Shown here piece after piece: positions 43,817 to 51,410 of a stretch of DNA of 57,694 bases. The stretch is taken from the NCBI GenBank assembly GCA_028292665.1, contig JAQGLW010000139.1, positions 1 to 57,694 of the forward strand. Reading direction: 5' to 3'. The stretch's first letter is position 1, and every line of letters starts with the position of its first letter. The notes under the pieces are model-generated. The model made no database searches. It saw nothing but the letters and a program-made list of their open reading frames with translations, and had not been told where the DNA came from. This DNA is from Herminiimonas sp. (GTDB lineage Bacteria > Pseudomonadota > Gammaproteobacteria > Burkholderiales > Burkholderiaceae_D). The translations under genes were made by a program, and so were the position numbers.

Positions 43817-45334
43817 ATGGACTTTAGCACAAAAACATTCGATTCAAAAAATGCAATCGCCCAGGCCAAGGCCGGTTGCATCGCGGTGGGCGTATTCGAA
43901 AACGGAAAGCTGCCACAGGCTGCACAGGCATTGGACCGCAAGGGTGAAGTCACCGCTGCGCTCAAGTCCGGCGATATTTCCGGAAAACCGGGCACGACCC
44001 TGCTGATGCGAGATCCGGACGGAGCCGTCGCCGAACGCATCCTGCTCGTGGGCCTGGGCAAGGAAGAACCGATCAGCGACAAGAACTATTCGTCCGCAGC
44101 GCAATCCATCGCACGGATTTTTTCTTCGCTCGGCGCCGGTGATGCAATCGTCGCCCTTCCGTTTGACGGCATCGCGAACCGCGATGTCGCTTGGGCGATC
44201 CGGAATTCGGTGCTGGCCGCACGCGACAACCTATACCGTTTCGACGACATGAAAAGCACCAAGGAGCCTGCCCCCGGCGGCGTCAGGAAGGTTGCGTTCG
44301 CGGTTTCGGCAGCCGACGCCAATGCGGCCAAGGCCGCCGTCGGTGAAGGCGTCGCTCTCGCCAACGGCATGGATCTGACTAAAAATCTGGGTAACCTGCC
44401 TCCCAACATCTGCAATCCGACTTACCTGGCCAATACGGCCAAAAAACTCGGAAAAGAGTACGGCATCGGCGTCGAAGTCCTGGACCGCAAGCAATTGCAG
44501 GCGCTCAAGATGGGCAGTTTTCTATCGGTCACCAACGGCAGCGATGAACCGCCGAAATTCATCGTGATGAAGCACATGGGCGGCAAAGCCAAGGACGCAC
44601 CGACGGTGTTGGTCGGCAAGGGAATCACGTTCGATTCCGGCGGCATCTCGCTGAAGCCGGGTTCCGGGATGGACGAGATGAAATACGACATGTGCGGTGC
44701 CGCATCGGTGCTCGGCACGTTTCGCGCGATTGCCGAAATGAAGCTGAAGCTGAATGTGATCGGCGTCATCCCGACTTGCGAAAACATGCCTTCGGGCCGC
44801 GCCACCAGACCCGGCGATATCGTGACATCGATGTCCGGCCAGACGATTGAAGTATTGAATACCGATGCGGAAGGCCGTTTGATATTGTGCGATGCGCTGA
44901 CTTATGTCGAGCGTTTCAAGCCGGCCGCGGTAGTCGATGTCGCAACGCTTACCGGCGCCTGCATTACCGCACTGGGCCACCACAATTCCGGCTTGTTCAC
45001 CCGCCATGACGATGCGCACGACGCGCTTGCCGAGCAATTGCTGAGTGCCGGAAAAACAGCAAACGATACCGCCTGGCGCATGCCGATCGAGGATAGCTAT
45101 CAGGAACAGCTCAAATCCAATTTCGCCGATGTAGCCAATATCGGCGGCCCCCCTGCGGGCAGCATCACCGCAGCCTGCTTCCTTGAGCGCTTCACGAAAA
45201 AATATACGTGGGCGCATCTCGATATCGCGGGCACGGCGTGGAAAAGCGGTGCGGCAAAAGGGGCAACCGGCCGCCCTGTGCCGTTGCTGACGACATTCCT
45301 GATCAACCGCGCTCAAGCGGCGTCCGCCAAATAA
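43817..45334 (+). CDS. pepA: Leucyl aminopeptidase (cytosol aminopeptidase, M17)
   Basis: A 505-residue M17 metallopeptidase that removes N-terminal residues and forms a hexamer; in E. coli it also binds DNA. Start MDFSTKTF at 43817 lies behind AAAGGAG, and a GTG two codons upstream is less likely. The metal- and substrate-binding motifs are [17 protein letters not shown] (short part) near 270 and [10 protein letters not shown] near 350. The following residues include the catalytic Lys/Arg pattern. It ends with a hairpin at 45350-45373. Confidence 0.96.
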   Translation: MDFSTKTFDSKNAIAQAKAGCIAVGVFENGKLPQAAQALDRKGEVTAALKSGDISGKPGTTLLMRDPDGAVAERILLVGLGKEEPISDKNYSSAAQSIARIFSSLGAGDAIVALPFDGIANRDVAWAIRNSVLAARDNLYRFDDMKSTKEPAPGGVRKVAFAVSAADANAAKAAVGEGVALANGMDLTKNLGNLPPNICNPTYLANTAKKLGKEYGIGVEVLDRKQLQALKMGSFLSVTNGSDEPPKFIVMKHMGGKAKDAPTVLVGKGITFDSGGISLKPGSGMDEMKYDMCGAASVLGTFRAIAEMKLKLNVIGVIPTCENMPSGRATRPGDIVTSMSGQTIEVLNTDAEGRLILCDALTYVERFKPAAVVDVATLTGACITALGHHNSGLFTRHDDAHDALAEQLLSAGKTANDTAWRMPIEDSYQEQLKSNFADVANIGGPPAGSITAACFLERFTKKYTWAHLDIAGTAWKSGAAKGATGRPVPLLTTFLINRAQAASAK

Positions 45335-45349
45335 GCGGAAAACCGCAGT

Positions 45350-45373
45350 GCAGACGGCGCTTCCGCCGTCTGC
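45350..45373 (+). terminator. Hairpin after pepA
   Basis: Arms 45350-45359 and 45364-45373 (GCAGACGGCG and its complement) pair over 10 bp with a CTTC tetraloop, 15 nt after the pepA stop. There is no proper T-tract on the plus strand, so it may end or stabilise the transcript rather than act as a classic intrinsic terminator. Confidence 0.5.
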
Positions 45374-45552
45374 GAAGAAATTCATTCCGAACTAGAATGA
45401 TCGCTTGCAGTTTTTGCAAATGAATTTTGCAAACTGCTCGTTGAACAGTGATGCGGCGCATGAAAATTGCCTGCCGCCGTTATCCAGCATGCTCCGGAAT
45501 AACGCTTGAACTCTGGATCGCTGCCATCAGCCGAACACCCCCTCAGCAAACT

Positions 45553-45600
45553 CGCGCCATGCCTTGATGCAACGCTTTTTGTGTCTCAAGGCATGGCGCG
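45553..45600. promoter_or_regulatory. Perfect 15-bp inverted repeat upstream of the MHS transporter
   Basis: The arms 45553-45567 (CGCGCCATGCCTTGA) and 45586-45600 are exact complements with an 18-nt loop that contains CTTTTTG. It lies 55 nt before the transporter start. It could be a leader hairpin or terminator acting on that gene, or a protein-binding site. A looser repeat with TTTGCAAA blocks lies at about 45410-45440. Confidence 0.5.
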
Positions 45601-45655
45601 ATAGCGGCATTGGCATGGAAGCGATGGATGCAACAACACCATCAGGAGATTAATC

Positions 45656-46978
45656 ATGAATCAGCATGTCTCGCTTGCTTCAGAGAATACCAATCAGCAG
45701 ACTTCGGCCGCCGATACCAGAACGCGGATCTTCGCCATCGTGGGCGCGTCATCCGGCAATCTCGTCGAATGGTTTGACTTTTATGTTTATTCCTTCTGTT
45801 CAATCTATTTTGCTTCCGAATTCTTTCCTAAAGGAAACCCGACTACGCAACTGCTGAATACCGCCGGCGTTTTCGCTGCGGGCTTTCTGATGCGACCGAT
45901 TGGCGGCTGGTTTTTCGGACGGCTTGCCGATAAGCGCGGCCGGCGCACCGCGATGATGATTTCGGTATTCATGATGTGCGGCGGCTCGCTGTTGATTGCA
46001 TGCCTGCCGCCCTATTCGGCAATCGGAGTGGCTGCACCGGCTCTGCTGCTGGTGGCGCGCTTGTTTCAGGGCTTGTCGGTCGGGGGCGAATACGGGACCA
46101 GTGCAACTTACATGAGCGAAGTCGCGCTTAAGGGACGGCGCGGCTTTTTTGCATCGTTCCAGTATGTAACGTTGATCGGCGGTCAGTTATTGGCAGTGCT
46201 CGTACTGGTGATCTTGCAGCAATTTCTCACCACGGAAGAGCTGAAAGCCTGGGGCTGGCGGATCCCGTTTGTCCTCGGCGCCGCCGCTGCCCTCGTTGCA
46301 TTGTATCTGCGCAAATCGCTCAGCGAGACATCAACCGCCGAAACGCGCGGCCGCAAGGAGTCTGGCACATTGCACGGATTGCTGAAACACAAGCGTGCGT
46401 TCATGACCGTAATCAGCTTTACCGCAGGCGGATCACTGATTTTCTATACATTCACTACCTACATGCAGAAATATCTGGTGAACACTGCCGGCATGAATGC
46501 AAAAACAGCCAGTTTGGTGATGACCTGCGCGTTATTCGTCTACATGATGATGCAGCCGCTATTCGGTGCGCTGTCGGACAGAATCGGCCGCCGCACCTCG
46601 ATGATCTGGTTCGGGGCGCTGGCCACGCTGTGCACGGTGCCGATCCTCAGTGCATTGAGGGATGTATCGAGCCCGTACGCCGCCTTTGGCCTGGTGATTC
46701 TTGCACTGGCGATTGTCAGCTTGTACACCTCGATCAGTGGTTTGATCAAGGCTGAAATGTTCCCGCCTGAAATCCGGGCGCTCGGCGTCGGTCTTTCTTA
46801 TGCGCTCGCTAATGCCATATTCGGCGGATCGGCGGAATATGTTGCGCTGTGGTTGAAGTCAATCGGATCGGAATCGATCTTTTACTGGTATGTCACCGCG
46901 CTTTGCGCGATTGCGCTGATCGTGTCGTATTGGATGCCGGATCCGAGCAAAGAAGGCTACCTGGTCAATGAGCCTTAG
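45656..46978 (+). CDS. MHS-family MFS transporter (dicarboxylate/alpha-ketoglutarate-like)
   Basis: A 440-residue inner-membrane symporter with 12 hydrophobic helices. The metabolite:H+ symporter subgroup is shown by [14 protein letters not shown] (about 34-47), [22 protein letters not shown] (short part [18 protein letters not shown] near 80), [14 protein letters not shown] and DRIGRRTSM in the second half. The closest functional group is KgtP/alpha-ketoglutarate permease, but ProP- and ShiA-like proteins share these motifs, so the substrate is open. A clear ribosome site AGGAGA precedes the ATG. Its TAG stop lies within a palindromic element. Confidence 0.9.
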   Translation: MNQHVSLASENTNQQTSAADTRTRIFAIVGASSGNLVEWFDFYVYSFCSIYFASEFFPKGNPTTQLLNTAGVFAAGFLMRPIGGWFFGRLADKRGRRTAMMISVFMMCGGSLLIACLPPYSAIGVAAPALLLVARLFQGLSVGGEYGTSATYMSEVALKGRRGFFASFQYVTLIGGQLLAVLVLVILQQFLTTEELKAWGWRIPFVLGAAAALVALYLRKSLSETSTAETRGRKESGTLHGLLKHKRAFMTVISFTAGGSLIFYTFTTYMQKYLVNTAGMNAKTASLVMTCALFVYMMMQPLFGALSDRIGRRTSMIWFGALATLCTVPILSALRDVSSPYAAFGLVILALAIVSLYTSISGLIKAEMFPPEIRALGVGLSYALANAIFGGSAEYVALWLKSIGSESIFYWYVTALCAIALIVSYWMPDPSKEGYLVNEP

Positions 46979-47140
46979 AGCGGTTTTCGTATCAGTGTGA
47001 GGGTGATGCGGGTTGGTTTGGGGTGCAGGGCAAGGCGCGAGGAGAGCAGTGTGGCCAGCCACACAAGCGATGAGCAACGCCGCCATGCGCTCCAAAGCGG
47101 CCCACAGCGCCGATACACTGATACGAAAACCGCTCTAAAG
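46974..47140. mobile_element. Palindromic MITE-like element II
   Basis: The terminal inverted repeats are perfect over 22 bp (46977-46998 and 47115-47136, starting AGAGCGGTTTTCG). They extend to TTAGAGCGG with a mismatch beyond. The left terminus contains the TAG stop of the transporter. Inside are a further hairpin GTGTGGC-CA-GCCACAC at 47049-47064 and the block GCAGGGCAAGGCGC, shared with element I. No target-site duplication or coding capacity is evident. Confidence 0.65.
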
Positions 47141-47252
47141 TGCACTGGTTGGCGACGAGCGCGGCAGTGCCGGTTTCGTCGGGGTCATTCTGGCGATCCG
47201 GCCGACAAGAGGCCTTTGCGATCGGCACCCCTCGTTGACAATGAAGATGTCT

Positions 47253-47283
47253 CTGAACTGTACGGAAAAATCGTACAGTTCAG
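47253..47283. other. Perfect 12-bp hairpin in intergenic DNA
   Basis: CTGAACTGTACG (47253-47264) and its exact complement (47272-47283) flank a 7-nt loop rich in A. It lies 18 nt after a TTGACA (47235-47240) on the plus strand, with no gene downstream on that strand for 1 kb. It may be an operator, a terminator or part of a small RNA. Confidence 0.45.
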
Positions 47284-47349
47284 GATGCGCGTTGGACCAG
47301 CGTTATCGGTATATTGACAGCAGTGCCTGCCGTGCAACAGGCATTGCTT

Positions 47350-47697
47350 TTACGGCGACACGATCATGATGCCATCGCCATCGGTGATTATTTTTACCGG
47401 ATCGCCGACTGCGAAGGCTGCAGCCGGCTGCGTGATGTTATAAGCGCTTTGGGTGCCGTCGGTGAAGAGCACGGTGAGTACAGTCGGCTGGCTGCTACCT
47501 GTCGTGCCGCCCGCGCCGCCGCCGGAGCTTGATGCCGCCGATTGGCCGGTGACCCCGACGACCTTGCCGTTTTGAACGCTTCCCTGCGTCGAAGCGACTG
47601 ACGGTGAGGAAGGTGACGAAGGTGACGATGCGCAACCAGCCGTTACTGCAGCCACCAGTGTACAAGCGATGAGTGATTTTATTGAATAGGGATGCAT
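47350..47697 (-). CDS. Small SlyB-like outer-membrane lipoprotein
   Basis: A 115-residue lipoprotein with signal peptide and lipobox VTAGC (Cys near 22), behind AAGGAG. A low-complexity SSPSSPSSPS follows, encoded by 9-bp DNA repeats around 47606-47632. Then GKVVGVTGQSAASSSGGG and a C-terminal beta segment (VLTVLFTDGTQSAYNI, then FAVGDPVKIITDGDGI) resemble the C-terminal domain of SlyB/Pcp-type lipoproteins, but the glycine-zipper region is missing. It is expected to be envelope-anchored. The function is unknown, and the similarity is from visual comparison. Confidence 0.65.
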   Translation of the reverse strand: MHPYSIKSLIACTLVAAVTAGCASSPSSPSSPSVASTQGSVQNGKVVGVTGQSAASSSGGGAGGTTGSSQPTVLTVLFTDGTQSAYNITQPAAAFAVGDPVKIITDGDGIMIVSP

Positions 47698-48336
47698 GAT
47701 TATTCTCCTTGCGTTTTTTCAGCCCCTTTAAAAACAATAGCCAAACTCCTTGTGGAATCGGCCTCGATTTGCCGATGGAAGGCGCACGGTTTTGCTAGCA
47801 CTGAGGCAATATCTTTATTGCGTCCATCCAACTGGCGAGATAACCAGCGGCGAACCAATCCATGCCACTGGCCAAACGGAACAGCAAGCCGGTTTTGACC
47901 AACAACTCGACTTCATAGCGATAGATTGCCACGCAAGTGGCGAGTTCAGTGAAGTGCTCCGCTTCAGTCCATGGAAGATCGACACGCATTGACTGGGATC
48001 AAAGACGACGACGAAGATACTTAATGCGATTGCTTTTTATATCGCTCTGTTCTCAATTTATTGTCCACGGTAAAAGCCATGACGCTCCCATTTGCGAAAC
48101 GGTATGAGCCGGGCGATTGCAAAGAGCACAAGCGGCATTATCGCCACAAGCAGCAATGCCGTTCTTGAACGCAACGAGGTGCCGGCCTGACGGATAGAGT
48201 AAAATTTGCATTTAATGCAATGCGTTTCCGTCGCATTTGTTCCACCCTGAATGCGAATGGCCAGATGGGTAGCTGGAACTGATTTTCAGAAATAGACCCG
48301 CTGCAATCCGTATCAATATTGGACTTTTCCTATCAT
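47698..48336. other. Long intergenic region, no confident gene
   Basis: The stretch between the lipoprotein and xthA is AT-richer than its surroundings. Open frames at 47750-47992 (plus) and 47795-47989 (minus) lie on top of each other and match no family I know. The only coding-like segment is the small hydrophobic frame at 48058-48198 (minus), listed separately. Confidence 0.35.
48058..48198 (-). CDS. Possible small membrane protein (uncertain)
   Basis: A minus-strand frame of 46 codons ends at 48058. Its translation contains SRTALLLVAIMPLVLFAIA followed by RLIPFRKWERHGFYRGQ. That is one hydrophobic helix and a basic cytoplasmic tail, a pattern typical of real one-helix membrane proteins rather than random shadow frames. 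There is no ATG in frame; the best start is a TTG at 48174, and there is no ribosome site. It may be a small gene, a decayed one, or chance. No function can be given. Confidence 0.25.
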   Translation of the reverse strand, partial: SIRQAGTSLRSRTALLLVAIMPLVLFAIARLIPFRKWERHGFYRGQ

Positions 48337-49101
48337 ATGAAGCTCGCCACCTGGAACGTCAATTCACTCAAGGTCCGGCTGCCGCAGGTGCTGCAGTGGC
48401 TGACGGATAATCCAGTCGATGTACTGTGCCTGCAGGAAACCAAAACGACCGATGACAAATTCCCGGCCGCAGAGATCGAAGCGGCCGGATACCAGGTGGC
48501 TTTTTCCGGACAAAAAACGTATAACGGCGTTGCGATCCTGTCGAAATATCCGATGCACGATGTAGTCAGGAACAATCCGCTGTTTGCGGATGAACAGCAG
48601 CGCATCATTGCCGCCACGATCGAAGGCGTGCGCGTCATATGCGCCTATGTGCCGAACGGCCAATCGGTCGATTCCGACAAATATAGATACAAGCTGAAAT
48701 GGCTCGAAGCCCTGGAGCAATGGCTGACTGCGGAACTGAAAATCCATCAAAACCTGGCCCTCCTGGGCGACTACAATATCGCGCCGGCCGACGCCGACGT
48801 GCACGATCCTGTATTGTGGCAAGGCCAGGTTCTGGTATCCGAACCGGAACGCGCGGCATTCCAGCGCCTCTGCGGCTTGAATCTTGCAGACGCATTCCGT
48901 TTGTTCGAACAGTCCGAAAAATTGTTCAGCTGGTGGGATTACCGGCAAATGGCATTCCGCCGCAACATGGGCTTGCGGATTGACCATATTCTGCTATCGC
49001 CTTCCCTCGCCGCGCGCTGCACTGCCTGCGTGATCGACAAACTGCCGCGCAAATGGGAACAGCCGTCCGACCATACCCCGGTAATCGCAACGATCGAATA
49101 A
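48337..49101 (+). CDS. xthA: Exodeoxyribonuclease III
   Basis: A 254-residue Mg-dependent AP endonuclease/3'-5' exonuclease of base excision repair. Family motifs in order are WNVNSLKVRLPQV (about 6-18), LQETKTTD with the metal Glu (about 35), YVPNG (about 108), GDYNIAPADADVHDP (about 144), WWDYR, LRIDHILLS and the C-terminal SDHTPV with the catalytic His. Start MKLATWN at 48337 is preferred over the frame start six codons upstream. It stands alone on the plus strand, with msrB 193 nt downstream. Confidence 0.95.
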   Translation: MKLATWNVNSLKVRLPQVLQWLTDNPVDVLCLQETKTTDDKFPAAEIEAAGYQVAFSGQKTYNGVAILSKYPMHDVVRNNPLFADEQQRIIAATIEGVRVICAYVPNGQSVDSDKYRYKLKWLEALEQWLTAELKIHQNLALLGDYNIAPADADVHDPVLWQGQVLVSEPERAAFQRLCGLNLADAFRLFEQSEKLFSWWDYRQMAFRRNMGLRIDHILLSPSLAARCTACVIDKLPRKWEQPSDHTPVIATIE

Positions 49102-49294
49102 AGTCGATGCCGGCATAAGGATGCGTTCATCCTGATGGTCCATTGGCCAAACGGCATCGGCATGCCTCCGTGCCGCTGTATCCGAAACAGCAGGACGCTG
49201 CGCAGACAAATCAAACGCACAGACATATCGACGACTATCATGTAAGTAAATCGCTATTGCATCGACTAACTGCAATCAGTCAACCGGAGTTGCC

Positions 49295-49795
49295 ATGACT
49301 CGCCGCCGCTTACTCACCAGGATCGCCCAATTGTTCACCGGCGTTGCATTGATGCCGTATGCCAAGTCATCGCTTGCATTGACCGTTCTGAAAAAAAACA
49401 AATCCGATTGGCGCGCTTTATTATCCGGACAAAGCTATGCAGTACTCTTCGAAGAAGCGACCGAACGACCAGGCAGCAGTCCTTTGAACGGCGAGAAGCG
49501 GGCCGGCACCTTTATCTGCGCAGCGTGTTACCTGCCGCTGTTCAATAGCGCGCAAAAATTTGAAAGCGGCACCGGCTGGCCCAGCTTTTTCGATGTGCTG
49601 CCGGATGCGATCGGCAAGAATCGCGATTTCAAGCTGATTCTGCCCCGCACCGAATATCATTGCGCGCGCTGCGGCGGCCATCAGGGACATGTCTTTGAAG
49701 ACGGACCGAAGCCGACCGGTTTACGCTACTGCAACAACGGCGTCGCACTGCAGTTTGTGCCGGCCGGCAGCAAACTGCCGGAGCTGCGTACATGA
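49295..49795 (+). CDS. msrB: Exported methionine sulfoxide reductase B
   Basis: A 166-residue MsrB that reduces methionine-R-sulfoxide. The N-terminal TRRRLLTRIAQLFTGVALM is a hydrophobic export signal with consecutive arginines, compatible with Tat. The zinc ligands are CAAC (about 75-78) and CARC (about 127-130), GTGWPSF (about 92-98) binds substrate, and the catalytic Cys lies in RYCNNGVAL (about 149). The stop overlaps the msrA start by four bases. Together they form a periplasmic protein-repair pair. Confidence 0.93.
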   Translation: MTRRRLLTRIAQLFTGVALMPYAKSSLALTVLKKNKSDWRALLSGQSYAVLFEEATERPGSSPLNGEKRAGTFICAACYLPLFNSAQKFESGTGWPSFFDVLPDAIGKNRDFKLILPRTEYHCARCGGHQGHVFEDGPKPTGLRYCNNGVALQFVPAGSKLPELRT

Positions 49796-50403
49796 AATCC
49801 TTGCTGCGAAATATAGCCATACTGGTTTTCATTCTGACCGGCTCCCATCTGTTCGCGCAACAACGCGCGGCGCCTGCGCAGACTGCAACCGCGATTTTTG
49901 CAGGCGGCTGCTTCTGGTGCGTCGAAGCCGATTTTGAAAAGCTGCCGGGCGTGCTTGCCGCCGAATCCGGCTATACCGGCGGCAGCACCGCAAACCCGAC
50001 CTATGAACAAGTCAGCGCCGGCGGCACCGGTCATGCCGAAGCGGTACGCATTACCTATGATCCGGGCAAGGTCAGCTATCCGGCATTGCTCGATTTCTTC
50101 TGGCACCACATTGACCCGACGGTGAAAAACCGCCAGTTCTGCGATGTAGGCAACCAATACCGCAGCGCGATTTTTTACGAGAGCGATGCACAGCGGACTG
50201 CCGCAGAATCCAGCCGGGCGGCGCTGCTCAAAGCAGGCCGGATCAAGGAAATACAGACCGAGATTGTCGCTGCCGCGCGTTTTTATCCGGCGGAGGAATA
50301 CCATCAGGATTACTACAAGAAGAATCCGATCCGCTACAAGTTTTATCGTACCAGCTGCGGACGCGATCGACGGATTGCGGAAGTATGGGGATCGCAGAAC
50401 TGA
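49792..50403 (+). CDS. msrA: Exported methionine sulfoxide reductase A
   Basis: A 203-residue MsrA that reduces methionine-S-sulfoxide. A Sec signal peptide (MKSLLRNIAILVFILTGSHLFAQ) precedes the catalytic GGCFWCVEADFE (about 38-49). GYTGGSTANPTYEQVS (short part) with GTGHAEAVRI follows, then the resolving region near YHQDYYKKNP. A further Cys lies near the C-terminus (TSCGRD). It starts within the ATGA overlap with msrB. Export of both enzymes indicates repair of oxidised periplasmic proteins, distinct from the cytoplasmic MsrA/B and the membrane MsrPQ system. Confidence 0.94.
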   Translation: MKSLLRNIAILVFILTGSHLFAQQRAAPAQTATAIFAGGCFWCVEADFEKLPGVLAAESGYTGGSTANPTYEQVSAGGTGHAEAVRITYDPGKVSYPALLDFFWHHIDPTVKNRQFCDVGNQYRSAIFYESDAQRTAAESSRAALLKAGRIKEIQTEIVAAARFYPAEEYHQDYYKKNPIRYKFYRTSCGRDRRIAEVWGSQN

Positions 50404-50471
50404 CTGCTTTGACATCACGCAGGATGGAAAAATTGTCAATCGCCCTGCCCGATTTTCACAAGCGACAAAAT

Positions 50472-50876
50472 TTACCGTTCCAATATGCGCTTCAGCGTTT
50501 CCAGATCCTGCTCCACCATTCGAATATCTTCTGCATATTTTTCATCCGACATATCCGGTGAACGATAGAGCGTGAAGAGCAGTTCGCTGCCGGGCCCGTT
50601 TGGAATGACGCGCATCGGTACGTAAATCTCGACACCGGGCGCCGGATTCACATAATGATCGAGCACGCCGAGATCATTTTTCCCGGCAAATATGAGATTC
50701 AGCGGCCCTTGCGGAGTTTCAACGATCCAGCCGGCATCCGATTTACGAACCGATTTGCACAAGCCCTGCGCCCATTGCGGAAGATTCTCCGGATTCGATG
50801 CAAACTCATAGACCTTGGCCGGAAGGCAATCGATGGATACGCTCAATGTTCGCGATGCGAGAATGGCTGCCTTCAT
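50472..50876 (-). CDS. SRPBCC family protein
   Basis: A 134-residue START-like (polyketide cyclase/Bet v1) fold protein. The opening SRTLSVSIDCLPAKVYEFASNPENLPQWAQG (short part AKVYEFASNPENLPQW near 20-35) is the typical SRPBCC entry helix and strand pattern. The long C-terminal helix VEQDLETLKRILE closes the cavity. Such proteins bind hydrophobic ligands, and the ligand here is unknown. It converges on msrA and is followed upstream by a small gene on the same strand. Confidence 0.82.
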   Translation of the reverse strand: MKAAILASRTLSVSIDCLPAKVYEFASNPENLPQWAQGLCKSVRKSDAGWIVETPQGPLNLIFAGKNDLGVLDHYVNPAPGVEIYVPMRVIPNGPGSELLFTLYRSPDMSDEKYAEDIRMVEQDLETLKRILER

Positions 50877-50928
50877 GTTTTCCTATTCCGCCCGGATAAA
50901 TATAGAGATAACCGCGTTGCGCACATGA

Positions 50929-51192
50929 TCAGATTTTCTTTTTGATCAATTGTTTCTCGAACGCAGTATCGAACTTGCTGACTCGTCTGGGCTTTTGCGG
51001 CCCGAAGCTGTCCACGAACTTTACAAACGCATCCTGCTCGAGCGAATCGCTCAGCTTTTCCTGCGCTCCGCTATCGGAACTCAAGACAAGATGAAACAAT
51101 CCGTCGGCGGTGCGCACCATTGAATACTGCTCATTGCCACTGCGAATTTTGAGCCGCGCGATCGCCGCACTTGCCCTGGTCGATCTCATCAT
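50929..51192 (-). CDS. Hypothetical protein
   Basis: An 87-residue basic protein starting MMRSTRAS at 51192, with a preceding AAGGAAT ribosome site. It has no signal peptide or membrane helix, and the end is Lys-rich (EKQLIKKKI). The centre (EQYSMVRTADGLFHLVLSSD) could form a small beta-sheet. I do not recognise the family. It lies 52 nt upstream of the SRPBCC gene on the same strand, and the two may be cotranscribed. Confidence 0.5.
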   Translation of the reverse strand: MMRSTRASAAIARLKIRSGNEQYSMVRTADGLFHLVLSSDSGAQEKLSDSLEQDAFVKFVDSFGPQKPRRVSKFDTAFEKQLIKKKI

Positions 51193-51410
51193 GCATTCCT
51201 TAAAAATTTGAAGCTTCTGAATAATGCGGAACTTTCATTGCCAAACCCGATTTCGTCGAAGGCCGGTTTGGAAAACAGAAAAACGGCAATCGTCTGTTTT
51301 TATTAATTTACTATATACCATTCGAGAAATGAGGATCTGCCGCCAAACCACCGCGCAAAATCATGCGGCATCTGCCCAACCGACCGGCATCGGAAATTTG
51401 CCGGAAATGA

